Assembly: GCF_029892095.1 (NCBI RefSeq)
Contig: NZ_JARZAE010000004.1
Location: forward strand, 8,308,001 to 8,372,000
DNA from: Kitasatospora sp. MAP12-44
GTDB lineage: Bacteria; Actinomycetota; Actinomycetes; Streptomycetales; Streptomycetaceae
Direction of reading: 5' to 3'
Length of the DNA: 64,000 bases
Shown one piece after another: positions 15,968-23,721 of this stretch. Made by a program: the position numbers and the translations under genes. The stretch's first letter is position 1; every line of letters begins with the position of its first letter. The notes under the pieces were generated by a model. The model was given only the letters and a program-made list of their open reading frames with translations. It made no database searches and had not been told where the DNA came from.

Positions 15968-16869
15968 GCGGCGGCTCCCACAGCAGTGCGGTCCGTCGAG
16001 GCAGAGTCCGCCGGGGCGGCGGCCCGCTTACGGCGCTTCAGGTAGCCCGGCGGCTTGTCCCCGCTGATCCGTGCGCCGAGGACGGTCAGCGCGAGCACGG
16101 TGAGGACGATCAGCACGCCGGGCGCGGCGACCGGCAGCCAGTAGCCCTTGAGCAGCGCGTCGCTGTCGCTGACCATGACGCCCCAGTCGGGTGTCGGCGC
16201 CTGGACGGCCAGTCCCAGATAGGAGAGCGAGGCCAGGTCGAGCAGTGCGTAGCCGAAGGCGATGGTGGCCTGGCCGACCACGACCGGTGCGATGTTGCGC
16301 AGGATGTGGCGGACGGTGATCCGCAGCACGCCGAAGCCCTGCACCGCGAGCGCGTCGACATACGGGCTGACCCGCTGCTGACGCGCCGCCGCCCGCACGA
16401 TCCGGGCCAGGAACGGCACATAGGCGACCGACAGCGCCGCCACCGCGGGTGTGAGGCCGGGGCCGAACAGCGCGACCGTCAGCACCGCGAGCAGCAGCCC
16501 GGGCAGCGCGTAGACGAGGTCGAAGACCCGCGCCACCACCGCGTCCACCCAGCCACCGTACCAACTGGCCGCCAGCGCAAGGGGGATGCCGACCAGCAGC
16601 GAGACCACGACGACCAGCGCCGGGCCGAGCAGGCTGGTCCGCGCACCGAACACGAGCCGGCTGAGGATGTCGCGCCCGATCCCGTCGGCGCCCAGCGGGT
16701 GCGCGCCCGACGGACCGCTGTACGCGTCCAGCAGGCTGCCCTGGTTGGGGTCGTGCGGGGCGAGCAGCGGTGCGGCGATCGCCACCACCAGGACCACCAG
16801 CAGCAGAACGGCCGAGGCGGTCCCGGAGCGGCCCAGTCGCCTGGCCGCCTTGAGCAGTGTCTCCTTCAC
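15964..16869 (-). CDS. ABC importer permease (DppC/OppC-like)
   Basis: About 301 residues with six membrane helices. It starts with a short cytoplasmic tail and has the periplasmic motif AHPLGADGIGRDILSR that marks DppC-type permeases, then the EAA-like coupling loop near VQGFGVLRITVRHILRN. The C-terminus is a basic, Ala-rich tail. GTG 16869 overlaps the preceding TGA. Together with the DppB-like protein it forms the membrane channel for the solute delivered by the lipoprotein encoded upstream. Confidence 0.9.
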   Translation of the reverse strand: MKETLLKAARRLGRSGTASAVLLLVVLVVAIAAPLLAPHDPNQGSLLDAYSGPSGAHPLGADGIGRDILSRLVFGARTSLLGPALVVVVSLLVGIPLALAASWYGGWVDAVVARVFDLVYALPGLLLAVLTVALFGPGLTPAVAALSVAYVPFLARIVRAAARQQRVSPYVDALAVQGFGVLRITVRHILRNIAPVVVGQATIAFGYALLDLASLSYLGLAVQAPTPDWGVMVSDSDALLKGYWLPVAAPGVLIVLTVLALTVLGARISGDKPPGYLKRRKRAAAPADSASTDRTAVGAAA

Positions 16870-17813
16870 GACGTGCTCCCTGTCTCGCGCAGGCGCGGGT
16901 CGACGACGGCTTGGATCAGATCGCTCGCCGCGTTGCACAGCACGAACGCGCCGACCAGCAGCAGAGCCACCGCCTGGACCACCGGGAAGTCCTTCTGCGC
17001 GACCGACTGGATCGTCAACTGCCCGATCCCGGGCACCGCGAAGGCCGATTCGACCACCAGCGTCGAGGCGAAGGCTCCTGCGGTGAGCAGGCCCACCGCC
17101 GTCACGATCGGTGCCAGCGCGTTGCGCAGCACATGGCTGCGGAGCACCACCAGCCGGGGCAGGCCGCGCACCAGCGCGGTCTGGACGTGCTCGCGGTCCA
17201 GCTGCTCGCGGACCGCGTTGCGGGTCACCCGGCCCAGGAAGCCGCAGGAGAGCACCGCCATGGCGCAGGCCGGCAGGACCAGCCCGTCGATCCTGCCGCC
17301 CAGGCCACTGCCCAGCCCCGAGGCCGGGAACCAGCCCATCCGCACCGCGAAGACCGAGATCAGCAGTGTCGAGGCGACGAACGGCGGGACGGTGACGGAC
17401 ACCGAGGTCAGGGCGCTGACCGCGGCGTCCACCCGGCCGGGCAGCAGTGCGGCGGCCAGGCCCATGGCCAGTCCCACGACGACGACCAGCACCATCGTCA
17501 TCAGCACCAGCAGCACGGTGGTGCCGAGCCCCGAGCTGATCCGGTCCGCGACCGGCTGGCCGGTGACCATCGAGGTGCCGAGGTCGCCGTGCAGCACGCC
17601 GGTCAGCCAGTCCCAGTAGCGGACCGGCAGCGGCTGGTCCAGGTGCAGCCGGTGCCGGGCGGCCGCCCGTACGGCGGCGGTGGGCATCCGGTTGCCGAAG
17701 AGCACGTTCTCGGGGCTGCCGGGTGCGAGGTAGAGGCTGCCGAAGATCACCAGGCTCGACAGCAGCAGCGTCGTGGCCAACCCGCCCAGGCGGCGCAGCA
17801 GCAGGCGCCCCAT
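16866..17813 (-). CDS. ABC importer permease (DppB/OppB-like)
   Basis: 315 residues with six membrane helices. The first helix is followed by LAPGSPENVLFGNR and the helix-2 region GDLGTSMVTGQPV, both typical of DppB-type permeases, and the coupling loop reads VRGLPRLVVLRSHVLRNAL. ATG 17813 overlaps the stop of the solute-binding protein gene (ATGA). It is the channel partner of the DppC-like subunit. Confidence 0.92.
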   Translation of the reverse strand: MGRLLLRRLGGLATTLLLSSLVIFGSLYLAPGSPENVLFGNRMPTAAVRAAARHRLHLDQPLPVRYWDWLTGVLHGDLGTSMVTGQPVADRISSGLGTTVLLVLMTMVLVVVVGLAMGLAAALLPGRVDAAVSALTSVSVTVPPFVASTLLISVFAVRMGWFPASGLGSGLGGRIDGLVLPACAMAVLSCGFLGRVTRNAVREQLDREHVQTALVRGLPRLVVLRSHVLRNALAPIVTAVGLLTAGAFASTLVVESAFAVPGIGQLTIQSVAQKDFPVVQAVALLLVGAFVLCNAASDLIQAVVDPRLRETGSTS

Positions 17814-19462
17814 CAGGGTGCCCCCACTGCGGTGGCCCAGGCGTTGTCCATGTAGGAGAAGGTCAGCGGCGCGCCGGTGACCGCCTTGTTCTGGAACAGC
17901 AGCGCCCGCGGCTGGACGATCGGGATCCAGGGCAGGTCCTGGCCGAGGATCGCCTGCGCCTTGAGCACCTGCGTGGCCCGCGCCACCGGGTCGGCGGTGG
18001 CCTGCGCGGCGTCGAGCGCGGCCTGCACGGCGGGGTTGGCGTAGCCGTTGAAGTTCTGCACGCCGGTGGCTGTGGCGTAGCTCGCGTACATGCTCGCGGC
18101 CTCGGGGAACTCCAGGTAGTTGATCGTCAGGAAGCCGTCGTAGGCGGCCCGGGCCTTGGGGTCGGTGAACAGGCTGCCGTACTGCTGGTCCGGCAGGCCG
18201 ACGATCTTGATGTTCAGGCCGATCGACTGGCCGGTCTGCTGCAGCACCTGGGCGAGTTGGGCCTGGGAGGGCGTACCGGCCGCGTAGGCGAGGGTGACCG
18301 GCTTTCCGGTCGCGCCCGCCTGCTGCACCAGCTTGGTGGCGCCGGCCAGGTCCGGAGCCTTGGCCAACTGGTCGTAGGCCGCCTGGTAGCTGGAGGTCGC
18401 CGGACCGTTCAGCCAGAAGCCTGGGCCGGCCACGGCGTAGAGCGGGTCGGCCGCGCCGGCGTAGATCGCCTTGGCGATGCCCGCGCGGTCGATGGCCATG
18501 CTCAGCGCCTGCCGGGTGCGGGCGTCGGCGAGGCCGCCGGTGAGGCTGGAGACGGCCAGGTCGACGTTCTGCGTGGTGGAACCCGCGCCGCCGATGTAGA
18601 GCTTGCCGGCCGCCGCCTTGCTCAGCTGGGCGATGGTCGAGCTCTGCAGGTCGAAGGCGCCCTGCAGCGAGCCGGAGGAGAGCGCGTTGGCCAGCGCCGA
18701 GGGGTCGGAGAGGAACTTGAAGGTGACCGTGTCCGCCTTGCCGGCGTGGCTCGGATCCCAGTAGGCCGGATTCTTCTTCAGCACCAGCTGGTTGGTGCCG
18801 TCGAAGGACTGCACCGCGTACGGGCCGGAGCAGACGACGCCGGTGTCCGCGTTGCCGAAGTTGGCGCCCGCCTTGACCGCGAAGGCCTTCTCGACCACCG
18901 CCGCGCCGAGGATGCCGAGGTTGCGCACGAAGATGTAGTCCGGCTTGGTCAGAGCGATCGTCACCTGCGCCGGGCCGGTGGCCGTGATGGTGTCGACGTC
19001 GTTGTAGGAGTCGGCGTAGTTGCTGGCCACCGCCGGGTCCAGGTTGCGGGCCAGGCTGTAGACCACGTCGTCGGCGGTGACCGGCTTGCCGTCGCTGAAT
19101 GTGGCGCGCGGGTCGATCTGCACCACGACGTGCTTGGGGTCGGGCTGGGACCAGGAGGCGGCGACGCCCGGATGCATCGAGTAGTCGGCCGCCACCCGGA
19201 TCAGCGGTTCGCACACATTGCCGAGGATGGTCTCCTCGGGGTAGTCGGCGGTCTTGACCGGGTCCTCGGAGTACGGCGCGCGGTAGTCGCCGGACCAGGC
19301 CAGGTCGGCCAGCTTCCCGGTGCCCGGCGCGGTGGTCACCTGCGCGGTCGAGAAGTTGCTGGCGGCGCCCGCCTTCTGAGCGGTGGTGCCCGGGCCGCAC
19401 GCGGCGGCCAGCAGGACCACGGCCGAACTGGAGACGACGGCACGCAGCAGTCTGGTGTTCAC
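17813..19462 (-). CDS. Extracellular solute-binding lipoprotein, family 5
   Basis: About 549 residues. The N-terminus is a lipoprotein signal with lipobox LAAAC, placing the protein on the outer face of the membrane. The body fits SBP family 5 (peptide/nickel/oligosaccharide type): YPEETILGNVCEPLIRV, WSQPDPKHVVVQIDPRATFSDGKPVTA and the late FLTINYLEFPEAASMY region. Ligand specificity cannot be read. GTG 19462 is used because GGAG lies at good distance upstream. Placed between the amidohydrolase gene and the permeases, it probably captures the substrate or product of that enzyme. Confidence 0.92.
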   Translation of the reverse strand: MNTRLLRAVVSSSAVVLLAAACGPGTTAQKAGAASNFSTAQVTTAPGTGKLADLAWSGDYRAPYSEDPVKTADYPEETILGNVCEPLIRVAADYSMHPGVAASWSQPDPKHVVVQIDPRATFSDGKPVTADDVVYSLARNLDPAVASNYADSYNDVDTITATGPAQVTIALTKPDYIFVRNLGILGAAVVEKAFAVKAGANFGNADTGVVCSGPYAVQSFDGTNQLVLKKNPAYWDPSHAGKADTVTFKFLSDPSALANALSSGSLQGAFDLQSSTIAQLSKAAAGKLYIGGAGSTTQNVDLAVSSLTGGLADARTRQALSMAIDRAGIAKAIYAGAADPLYAVAGPGFWLNGPATSSYQAAYDQLAKAPDLAGATKLVQQAGATGKPVTLAYAAGTPSQAQLAQVLQQTGQSIGLNIKIVGLPDQQYGSLFTDPKARAAYDGFLTINYLEFPEAASMYASYATATGVQNFNGYANPAVQAALDAAQATADPVARATQVLKAQAILGQDLPWIPIVQPRALLFQNKAVTGAPLTFSYMDNAWATAVGAP

Positions 19463-19488
19463 TTCGGATCTCCTCGTTCTCGGCGCTC

Positions 19489-21159
19489 TCATGCGGAGGC
19501 TGCGGCGTGGACCAGTTCGCCCTGGACGTAGGTGCGCAGCACCCGGGTCTCGGCGATGGCCTGGTTCGGGCCGTCGAAGGGGTTGCGGTCGAGCACGACC
19601 AGGTCGGCGAGTTTGCCGCTCTCGACCGAGCCGGTCAGCGCGTCGAGGTGGTTCACCCGCGCGGTCCCGGCCGTGTAGGCGGCGAGTGCGGAGCCGAGGT
19701 CGATCCGCTCCTCGGGGCCGAACACCCGGTTGGGCTCCTCCTCACCGGTGCGGTTGACGGCGACGTGGACGCCGGCCAGCACGTCGGGCGTGCTGACGGA
19801 CCAGTCGCTGCCGGCGGCGAGCATCGCGCCGGAGCGCAGCAGCGAGCCGAACGGGTACTGCCAGCCGGAGCGGCGCTCGCCCAGGAACGGGATGGTGAGC
19901 TCGTCCATCTGCGGCTCGTGGCAGGCCCACAGCGGCTGCATATTGGCGGTCGCGCCGAGGGTGCGGAAGCGGGCGATGTCGTCGGGGTGGACCACCTGGA
20001 GGTGCGCGAGGTGGTGGCGGTTGCCGCGGTCTCCGTTGCGGCGCAGCGCCTCCTCGACGGCGTCGAGCGCCTGGCGCACGGCACGGTCGCCCAGCGCGTG
20101 GAAGTGCACCTGGAAGCCGGCCGCGTCGAGCTCGGCGACGTAGCCGCCCAGCTTCGCGGGGTCGACGAAGTCCAGGCCCGAGTTGCCCGACGAGCAGCCG
20201 CAGCCGTCCAGGTAGGGCTCCAGCATGGCGGCGGTGTGGTTCTCGGCGACGCCGTCGAGCATGATCTTGACGGTGCCGGCGCGGAACCGCTCGCCGCCCC
20301 GCTCGGCTTCGGCGCGGCGCTCCTGGAACCCGGCCAGCTGCTCCAGGCCGCCCTCGCGGTCCCACCACAGCGCCGCGCGCACCCGTGCGGTCAGGGTGCC
20401 CTCGCGGTCGGCGCGCAGGTAGGCGCCGTAGACGTCGCCGGGTCCGAAGGCCGCACCGACGGCGGCGTCCTGCCAGCCGGTGATGCCGAAGGAGTGCAGA
20501 TAGGCCTGGCCGGCCAGCAGTCCCTTGTAGCGCTCCTCCTCGGAGGTGGCGGGGATGTGCCGGGTGACCAGCTCGGCGGCACCCTCCTGGAGCATGCCGG
20601 TCGGGTGGCCGTCGGCGTCCCGCTCGATCCGGCCGTCGGCCGGGTCGGGGGTGCCGGCGTCGATGCCGGCGATCTCCAGGGCGCGGCTGTTGGCCCACAG
20701 GCCGTGGCCGTCGCGGTTGGGCAGGGCGACCGGGCGGTCGCGGACGGCGGCGATTCCGTCCAGCAGCGAGCGGTGCGGGGTGCCGCCGGGGAAGGCCTCC
20801 ATGCTCCAGCCGCCGCCGGTGATCCAGGCGGCGTCGGGGCGGGTGGCGGCGTACTCGGCGATGGCGGCGACGTACTCCTCGGCGGTGTGCAGCTCGTGCA
20901 GGTCGCAGGTGCGCAGCGTGGTGCCGGCCAGCACCGGGTGGACGTGCGCGTCCTGGAACCCGGGCAGCAGCAGGCGGCCGGCCAGGTCGACGACCTCGGT
21001 GCCGGGCCCGATCAGCGGGCGGACGTCGGCGTCCTGGCCGACGGTGACGATGCGTCCGTCGCGGACGGCGACGGCGCCGGCCCAGGAGCGCGCCGGGTCG
21101 ACGGTATAGACCGGGCCGCCGAGAAAGACCAGGTCTGCGGGGTGGTGATCACGATGCAC
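19489..21159 (-). CDS. YtcJ-type amidohydrolase
   Basis: About 556 residues of the amidohydrolase superfamily, YtcJ/N-substituted-formamide deformylase branch. Metal-binding HVH is in LPGFQDAHVHPVLAG, followed by the catalytic-site strand GTVKIMLDGVAENHTA, HFHALGDRA, and the terminal aspartate in AAGSDWSVSTPDVL, then SGKLADLVVLDRNPF, the usual closing beta strand. Such enzymes hydrolyse amide, formamide or related C-N bonds. There is no signal peptide, so it acts in the cytoplasm. GTG 21159 follows CTGGAG. It is the first gene of the importer operon and divergent from a TetR gene, suggesting uptake and hydrolysis of one inducing compound. Confidence 0.9.
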   Translation of the reverse strand: MHRDHHPADLVFLGGPVYTVDPARSWAGAVAVRDGRIVTVGQDADVRPLIGPGTEVVDLAGRLLLPGFQDAHVHPVLAGTTLRTCDLHELHTAEEYVAAIAEYAATRPDAAWITGGGWSMEAFPGGTPHRSLLDGIAAVRDRPVALPNRDGHGLWANSRALEIAGIDAGTPDPADGRIERDADGHPTGMLQEGAAELVTRHIPATSEEERYKGLLAGQAYLHSFGITGWQDAAVGAAFGPGDVYGAYLRADREGTLTARVRAALWWDREGGLEQLAGFQERRAEAERGGERFRAGTVKIMLDGVAENHTAAMLEPYLDGCGCSSGNSGLDFVDPAKLGGYVAELDAAGFQVHFHALGDRAVRQALDAVEEALRRNGDRGNRHHLAHLQVVHPDDIARFRTLGATANMQPLWACHEPQMDELTIPFLGERRSGWQYPFGSLLRSGAMLAAGSDWSVSTPDVLAGVHVAVNRTGEEEPNRVFGPEERIDLGSALAAYTAGTARVNHLDALTGSVESGKLADLVVLDRNPFDGPNQAIAETRVLRTYVQGELVHAAASA

Positions 21160-21264
21160 GGGCGCTCCAGAGCATGGGGGAAGCTCGCTGCCGGCCGAGG
21201 GTGGGGGAGGACCGGGGGCGGCGCTGCCGGATGTGTGGAGTAGCAAAGCCTCTGACAATGCTGA

Positions 21265-21281
21265 TGTCAATGCCATTGACA
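21265..21281. promoter_or_regulatory. 17-bp palindromic operator between amidohydrolase and TetR genes
   Basis: TGTCAATG-C-CATTGACA is a perfect palindrome, with a further TGACAATG copy at 21253-21260. It lies in the 211-bp divergent region and is a strong candidate binding site for the adjacent TetR-family protein, controlling both directions. Confidence 0.8.
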
Positions 21282-21370
21282 GCAGTGCGCAGTTACGATC
21301 GGATGAAGCGCCCCCACTGCGGGGGCAGTGATCCCGAGCGACCCTCGAACGGCGATGAGGAGAGACCCGC

Positions 21371-22135
21371 GTGGAGGCCCGAGTGGCACGGCAGGCAGAG
21401 CAGCCGGCGTCGAAGCAGCAGACGTCGAAGCAGCGGGTGGTGCTCACACGTGAGTCGATCCTGGAGGCCGCGCTGCGGCTCTGCTCCCCCGAGGGGGGCG
21501 GCCAGCTCACCTTCAGCCGCCTGGGCAGGGAACTGGGCGCGGACCCGACCGCGGTCTACCGGCACTTCCGCGACAAGGACGAACTCGTCCTCGCCCTCAC
21601 CGAACTGACGGTCGCCGAGGGCGCCGAGCTGGCCCGCGCCGCCCTGCCCGACGGCCCGTCGGACGACTGGCGCAGCTGGCTCACCGTCACCGCCGAGAGC
21701 ATCCGCACGAGTTATCTGGCCCGACCCGTGGTCGCCGTGCTCGCGGCGGCCCGCACCACCGCCGGCCCCGCCGAGACCGGCGGGCTCGAACTGCTCATCG
21801 CGGCGCTGCACCGGGCCGGCCTGCCGGTGGTCGAGGCGGCCGAGTACTCCCGCCAACTCGTGGATCTCACGCTGGCGATGACGCAGTACTCGGCCGCGTT
21901 CTCGTCACTCGACCCGGCGACCCAGGCCAAGGACGAGGCGGCCTGGGCGATCAAGTACGCCACGCTGCCCGAGGCCGAGTTCCCGCTGCTGCGCCAGAGC
22001 GCGCAGCGGCTGACGGAACTGTTCCGGGACGACGCCGAGGTGTTCCGGATGATCCTGGCGACCTTCCTGGACGGCATCGCCGTGCGGATCGAGAGCGCTC
22101 AGGCCGAGCGTGTTCAGGCCGGGCGCGAGGCCTGA
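21371..22135 (+). CDS. TetR-family transcriptional regulator
   Basis: About 254 residues. The N-terminal helix-turn-helix reads RESILEAALRLC ... LTFSRLGRELGADPTAVYRHFRDKDEL, the TetR signature, after a short Gln/Ser-rich lead. The C-terminal ligand-binding domain is all-helical and resembles the TetR_C group found in actinomycete repressors of catabolic genes. It is divergent from the amidohydrolase/importer operon with a perfect palindrome between them, so it most likely represses that operon until a substrate binds. The start is GTG 21371, with GAGGAGAG a few bases upstream. Confidence 0.9.
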   Translation: MEARVARQAEQPASKQQTSKQRVVLTRESILEAALRLCSPEGGGQLTFSRLGRELGADPTAVYRHFRDKDELVLALTELTVAEGAELARAALPDGPSDDWRSWLTVTAESIRTSYLARPVVAVLAAARTTAGPAETGGLELLIAALHRAGLPVVEAAEYSRQLVDLTLAMTQYSAAFSSLDPATQAKDEAAWAIKYATLPEAEFPLLRQSAQRLTELFRDDAEVFRMILATFLDGIAVRIESAQAERVQAGREA

Positions 22136-22139
22136 GCGG

Positions 22140-22544
22140 TTACTGCGCCTCGCCCTCCTCGGCCGGCAGGAGTTCGGCGATGATCTCCATGCCCAGTGCG
22201 TAGGCCGGCACGCCCGCGGTGAGCAGCGCGGTCTCGGCGACCCCGATGAGGTCGGCGGCGACCGCGCCCGCGTGGAGCGCTCCCCGCGCGTGAATTCGAG
22301 CGGGATCCGCCCGGCCGAGGGCCAGCAGCTGTCCGAAGTGGACCAGCTGCTGCACCCGCCCGCCCAGCGGGTTCTCGGTCAGCACGAGGTGCCGCAGCGC
22401 CATCACCGCCTCCTCGGTGGCGAGCCGGTCGAAGGCGAGGGCCAGCCGCAGCCGCTCCTGCACGCCGCCGGGGACGGTGCCCAGCGTCGCGCGGTAGCGG
22501 TCCCGGACGGCCTCGAGGCGTGCGGTGCGGGCGTCGTCCGTCAT
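22140..22544 (-). CDS. Carboxymuconolactone decarboxylase-like small protein
   Basis: 134 residues, entirely helical in character. A central ALGRADPARIHARGALHAGAVAADLIGVAETALLT-like region (about 75-110) resembles the AhpD/carboxymuconolactone decarboxylase fold, but the CxxC pair of AhpD-type peroxidase partners is absent. A decarboxylase or lactone-handling role is possible but not shown. It overlaps the class II aldolase-like gene (ATGA), so the two likely serve the same pathway. The gene ends five bases from the TetR gene, tail to tail. Confidence 0.55.
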   Translation of the reverse strand: MTDDARTARLEAVRDRYRATLGTVPGGVQERLRLALAFDRLATEEAVMALRHLVLTENPLGGRVQQLVHFGQLLALGRADPARIHARGALHAGAVAADLIGVAETALLTAGVPAYALGMEIIAELLPAEEGEAQ

Positions 22545-23206
22545 GACGCGACCCGCGCGATCGAGGCGCGGACGGCCTCCAGTGCGCCTTCGGGGAAGTC
22601 CACGGCCCCGCCGATCGCCCGCGCGGCGAGCTCCGCTTCGGCGCTCTCCTCGATCGCCACCACGAGGCGGGCGGTGGCCGCCGAGTCCGGGCCGAAGACC
22701 AGCAGGCCGTGGTTGGCCAGCAGGACCGCGGCCGTGCCGGGGCGCTGCTCCAGGATCTCGGCGATGCCGCGGACCGCCACGTCCGATCCGCGCGGCCCCC
22801 AGGGCACCACCGGTACCTCCTCGGCCTGCCCGAAGCGCAGCATCGGCTCGGTGCGGCAGGGCAGCGGCCGGTGGGCCACGGCGAAGGCCGTCGCGGCGGG
22901 GGAGTGGGTGTGGATGACCGCGCCCACGTGCGGGCGGGCGCGGTAGACGACGCTGTGCATGGCGATGATCTCGGTGCTGACGGACTGCAGTTCGCCGGCG
23001 AGGACCTGCCCGTCGAAGCTCACGGTCGCCACCTGCTCGGACCGCAGCCCGCGGACGAACCCCGGGGTCAGCAGCAGGCGCTCGGCGTCGAGCCTGGCGC
23101 TCAGGTTGGCGTGGCCCGAGTGCGACATCACCCCCGCCACGAACAACTGCTCGGCGGCTTCCACGAGTTCATGCGCCTGGTGCGCAACTTTGTGCATGCC
23201 TGTCAT
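22541..23206 (-). CDS. Class II aldolase/adducin-family protein
   Basis: 221 residues with the zinc-site elements of class II aldolases: SHSGHANLSAR near the N-terminus, AVIHTHSPAATAFA (His-x-His) near the middle and LLANHGLLVFGP with the third histidine. The family covers fuculose/rhamnulose phosphate aldolases, ribulose epimerases and related decarboxylases. It would cleave or decarboxylate a small hydroxy-acid or sugar phosphate in the cytoplasm. Its partner gene is the overlapping CMD-like protein. ATG 23206 is taken; ATG 23197 is possible. The divergent MerR gene and a shared dyad suggest that MerR controls it. Confidence 0.88.
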   Translation of the reverse strand: MTGMHKVAHQAHELVEAAEQLFVAGVMSHSGHANLSARLDAERLLLTPGFVRGLRSEQVATVSFDGQVLAGELQSVSTEIIAMHSVVYRARPHVGAVIHTHSPAATAFAVAHRPLPCRTEPMLRFGQAEEVPVVPWGPRGSDVAVRGIAEILEQRPGTAAVLLANHGLLVFGPDSAATARLVVAIEESAEAELAARAIGGAVDFPEGALEAVRASIARVAS

Positions 23207-23274
23207 CTGATCGGCTCCTGCTTCTCTGCGGCCGGCGGTGGCTCATCCGCCGCTGGTCCGGTGCAGGGCCCACT

Positions 23275-23308
23275 CTTCAACTTGAACTATGGTTTAAGTC
23301 AACTGAAG
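23275..23308. promoter_or_regulatory. MerR-type dyad between aldolase and MerR genes
   Basis: Inner arms ACTTGAAC (23280-23287) and GTTTAAGT (23292-23299) differ at one position, with outer CTTCA/TGAAG arms. It overlaps the MerR gene's ribosome-site region and faces the class II aldolase gene. The shape matches operators bound by MerR-family dimers. Confidence 0.65.
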
Positions 23309-23319
23309 GAGGAACGGGC

Positions 23320-23721
23320 GTGCTCATCACGATCGGCCGGCTCACCGAGATCACCGGAGTCCCCGCCTCGGCCATCCGGTACTGGGAGCGCCACGGCCTG
23401 CTCCCCGCGCCCGAACGCCAGGGCGGCCAGCGGCGCTATCCGCCGCAGGCCGCGGAGCGGATCGTGCTGCTGCGCAAGTGCCAGCAGGCCGGACTGAGCC
23501 TGGCCGAGATCGCCGAGTTCCAGCAGGACCAGCCGCGCAGGCAGGCGATGATCAGCGCCAAGGTCGCCGAGATCGAGCAGCGCATGGTCGACCTGGACCA
23601 CGCCCACCAGCTGCTGACCCATGCCCTCCAGTGCAGCAGAACGGACATCGTCGCCTGCCCCAACTTCCAGGAGCAGATGGCGACTTGGCGGATCCGCCGC
23701 GAACCGTCAGACATGGCCTAG
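23320..23721 (+). CDS. MerR-family transcriptional regulator
   Basis: 133 residues. The winged helix reads ITIGRLTEITGVPASAIRYWERHGLLP, the classic MerR start, followed by a dimerisation helix and a C-terminal pair of cysteines in QCSRTDIVACPNF. The C-x7-C spacing recalls the sensing loop of metal- or redox-responsive MerR proteins such as CueR, but the ligand is unknown. GTG 23320 has a strong GAAGGAGG site. It is divergent from the class II aldolase gene and its last 15 bases overlap the end of the thiopeptide LazF-like gene on the other strand, so membership in the thiopeptide cluster is doubtful. Confidence 0.88.
   Translation: MLITIGRLTEITGVPASAIRYWERHGLLPAPERQGGQRRYPPQAAERIVLLRKCQQAGLSLAEIAEFQQDQPRRQAMISAKVAEIEQRMVDLDHAHQLLTHALQCSRTDIVACPNFQEQMATWRIRREPSDMA

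Noticed and set aside
23320..23721. MerR gene as the thiopeptide cluster regulator
   Set aside because: It is convergent with the LazF-like gene, has its operator beside the class II aldolase gene, and lactazole clusters do not need it; kept outside the cluster.
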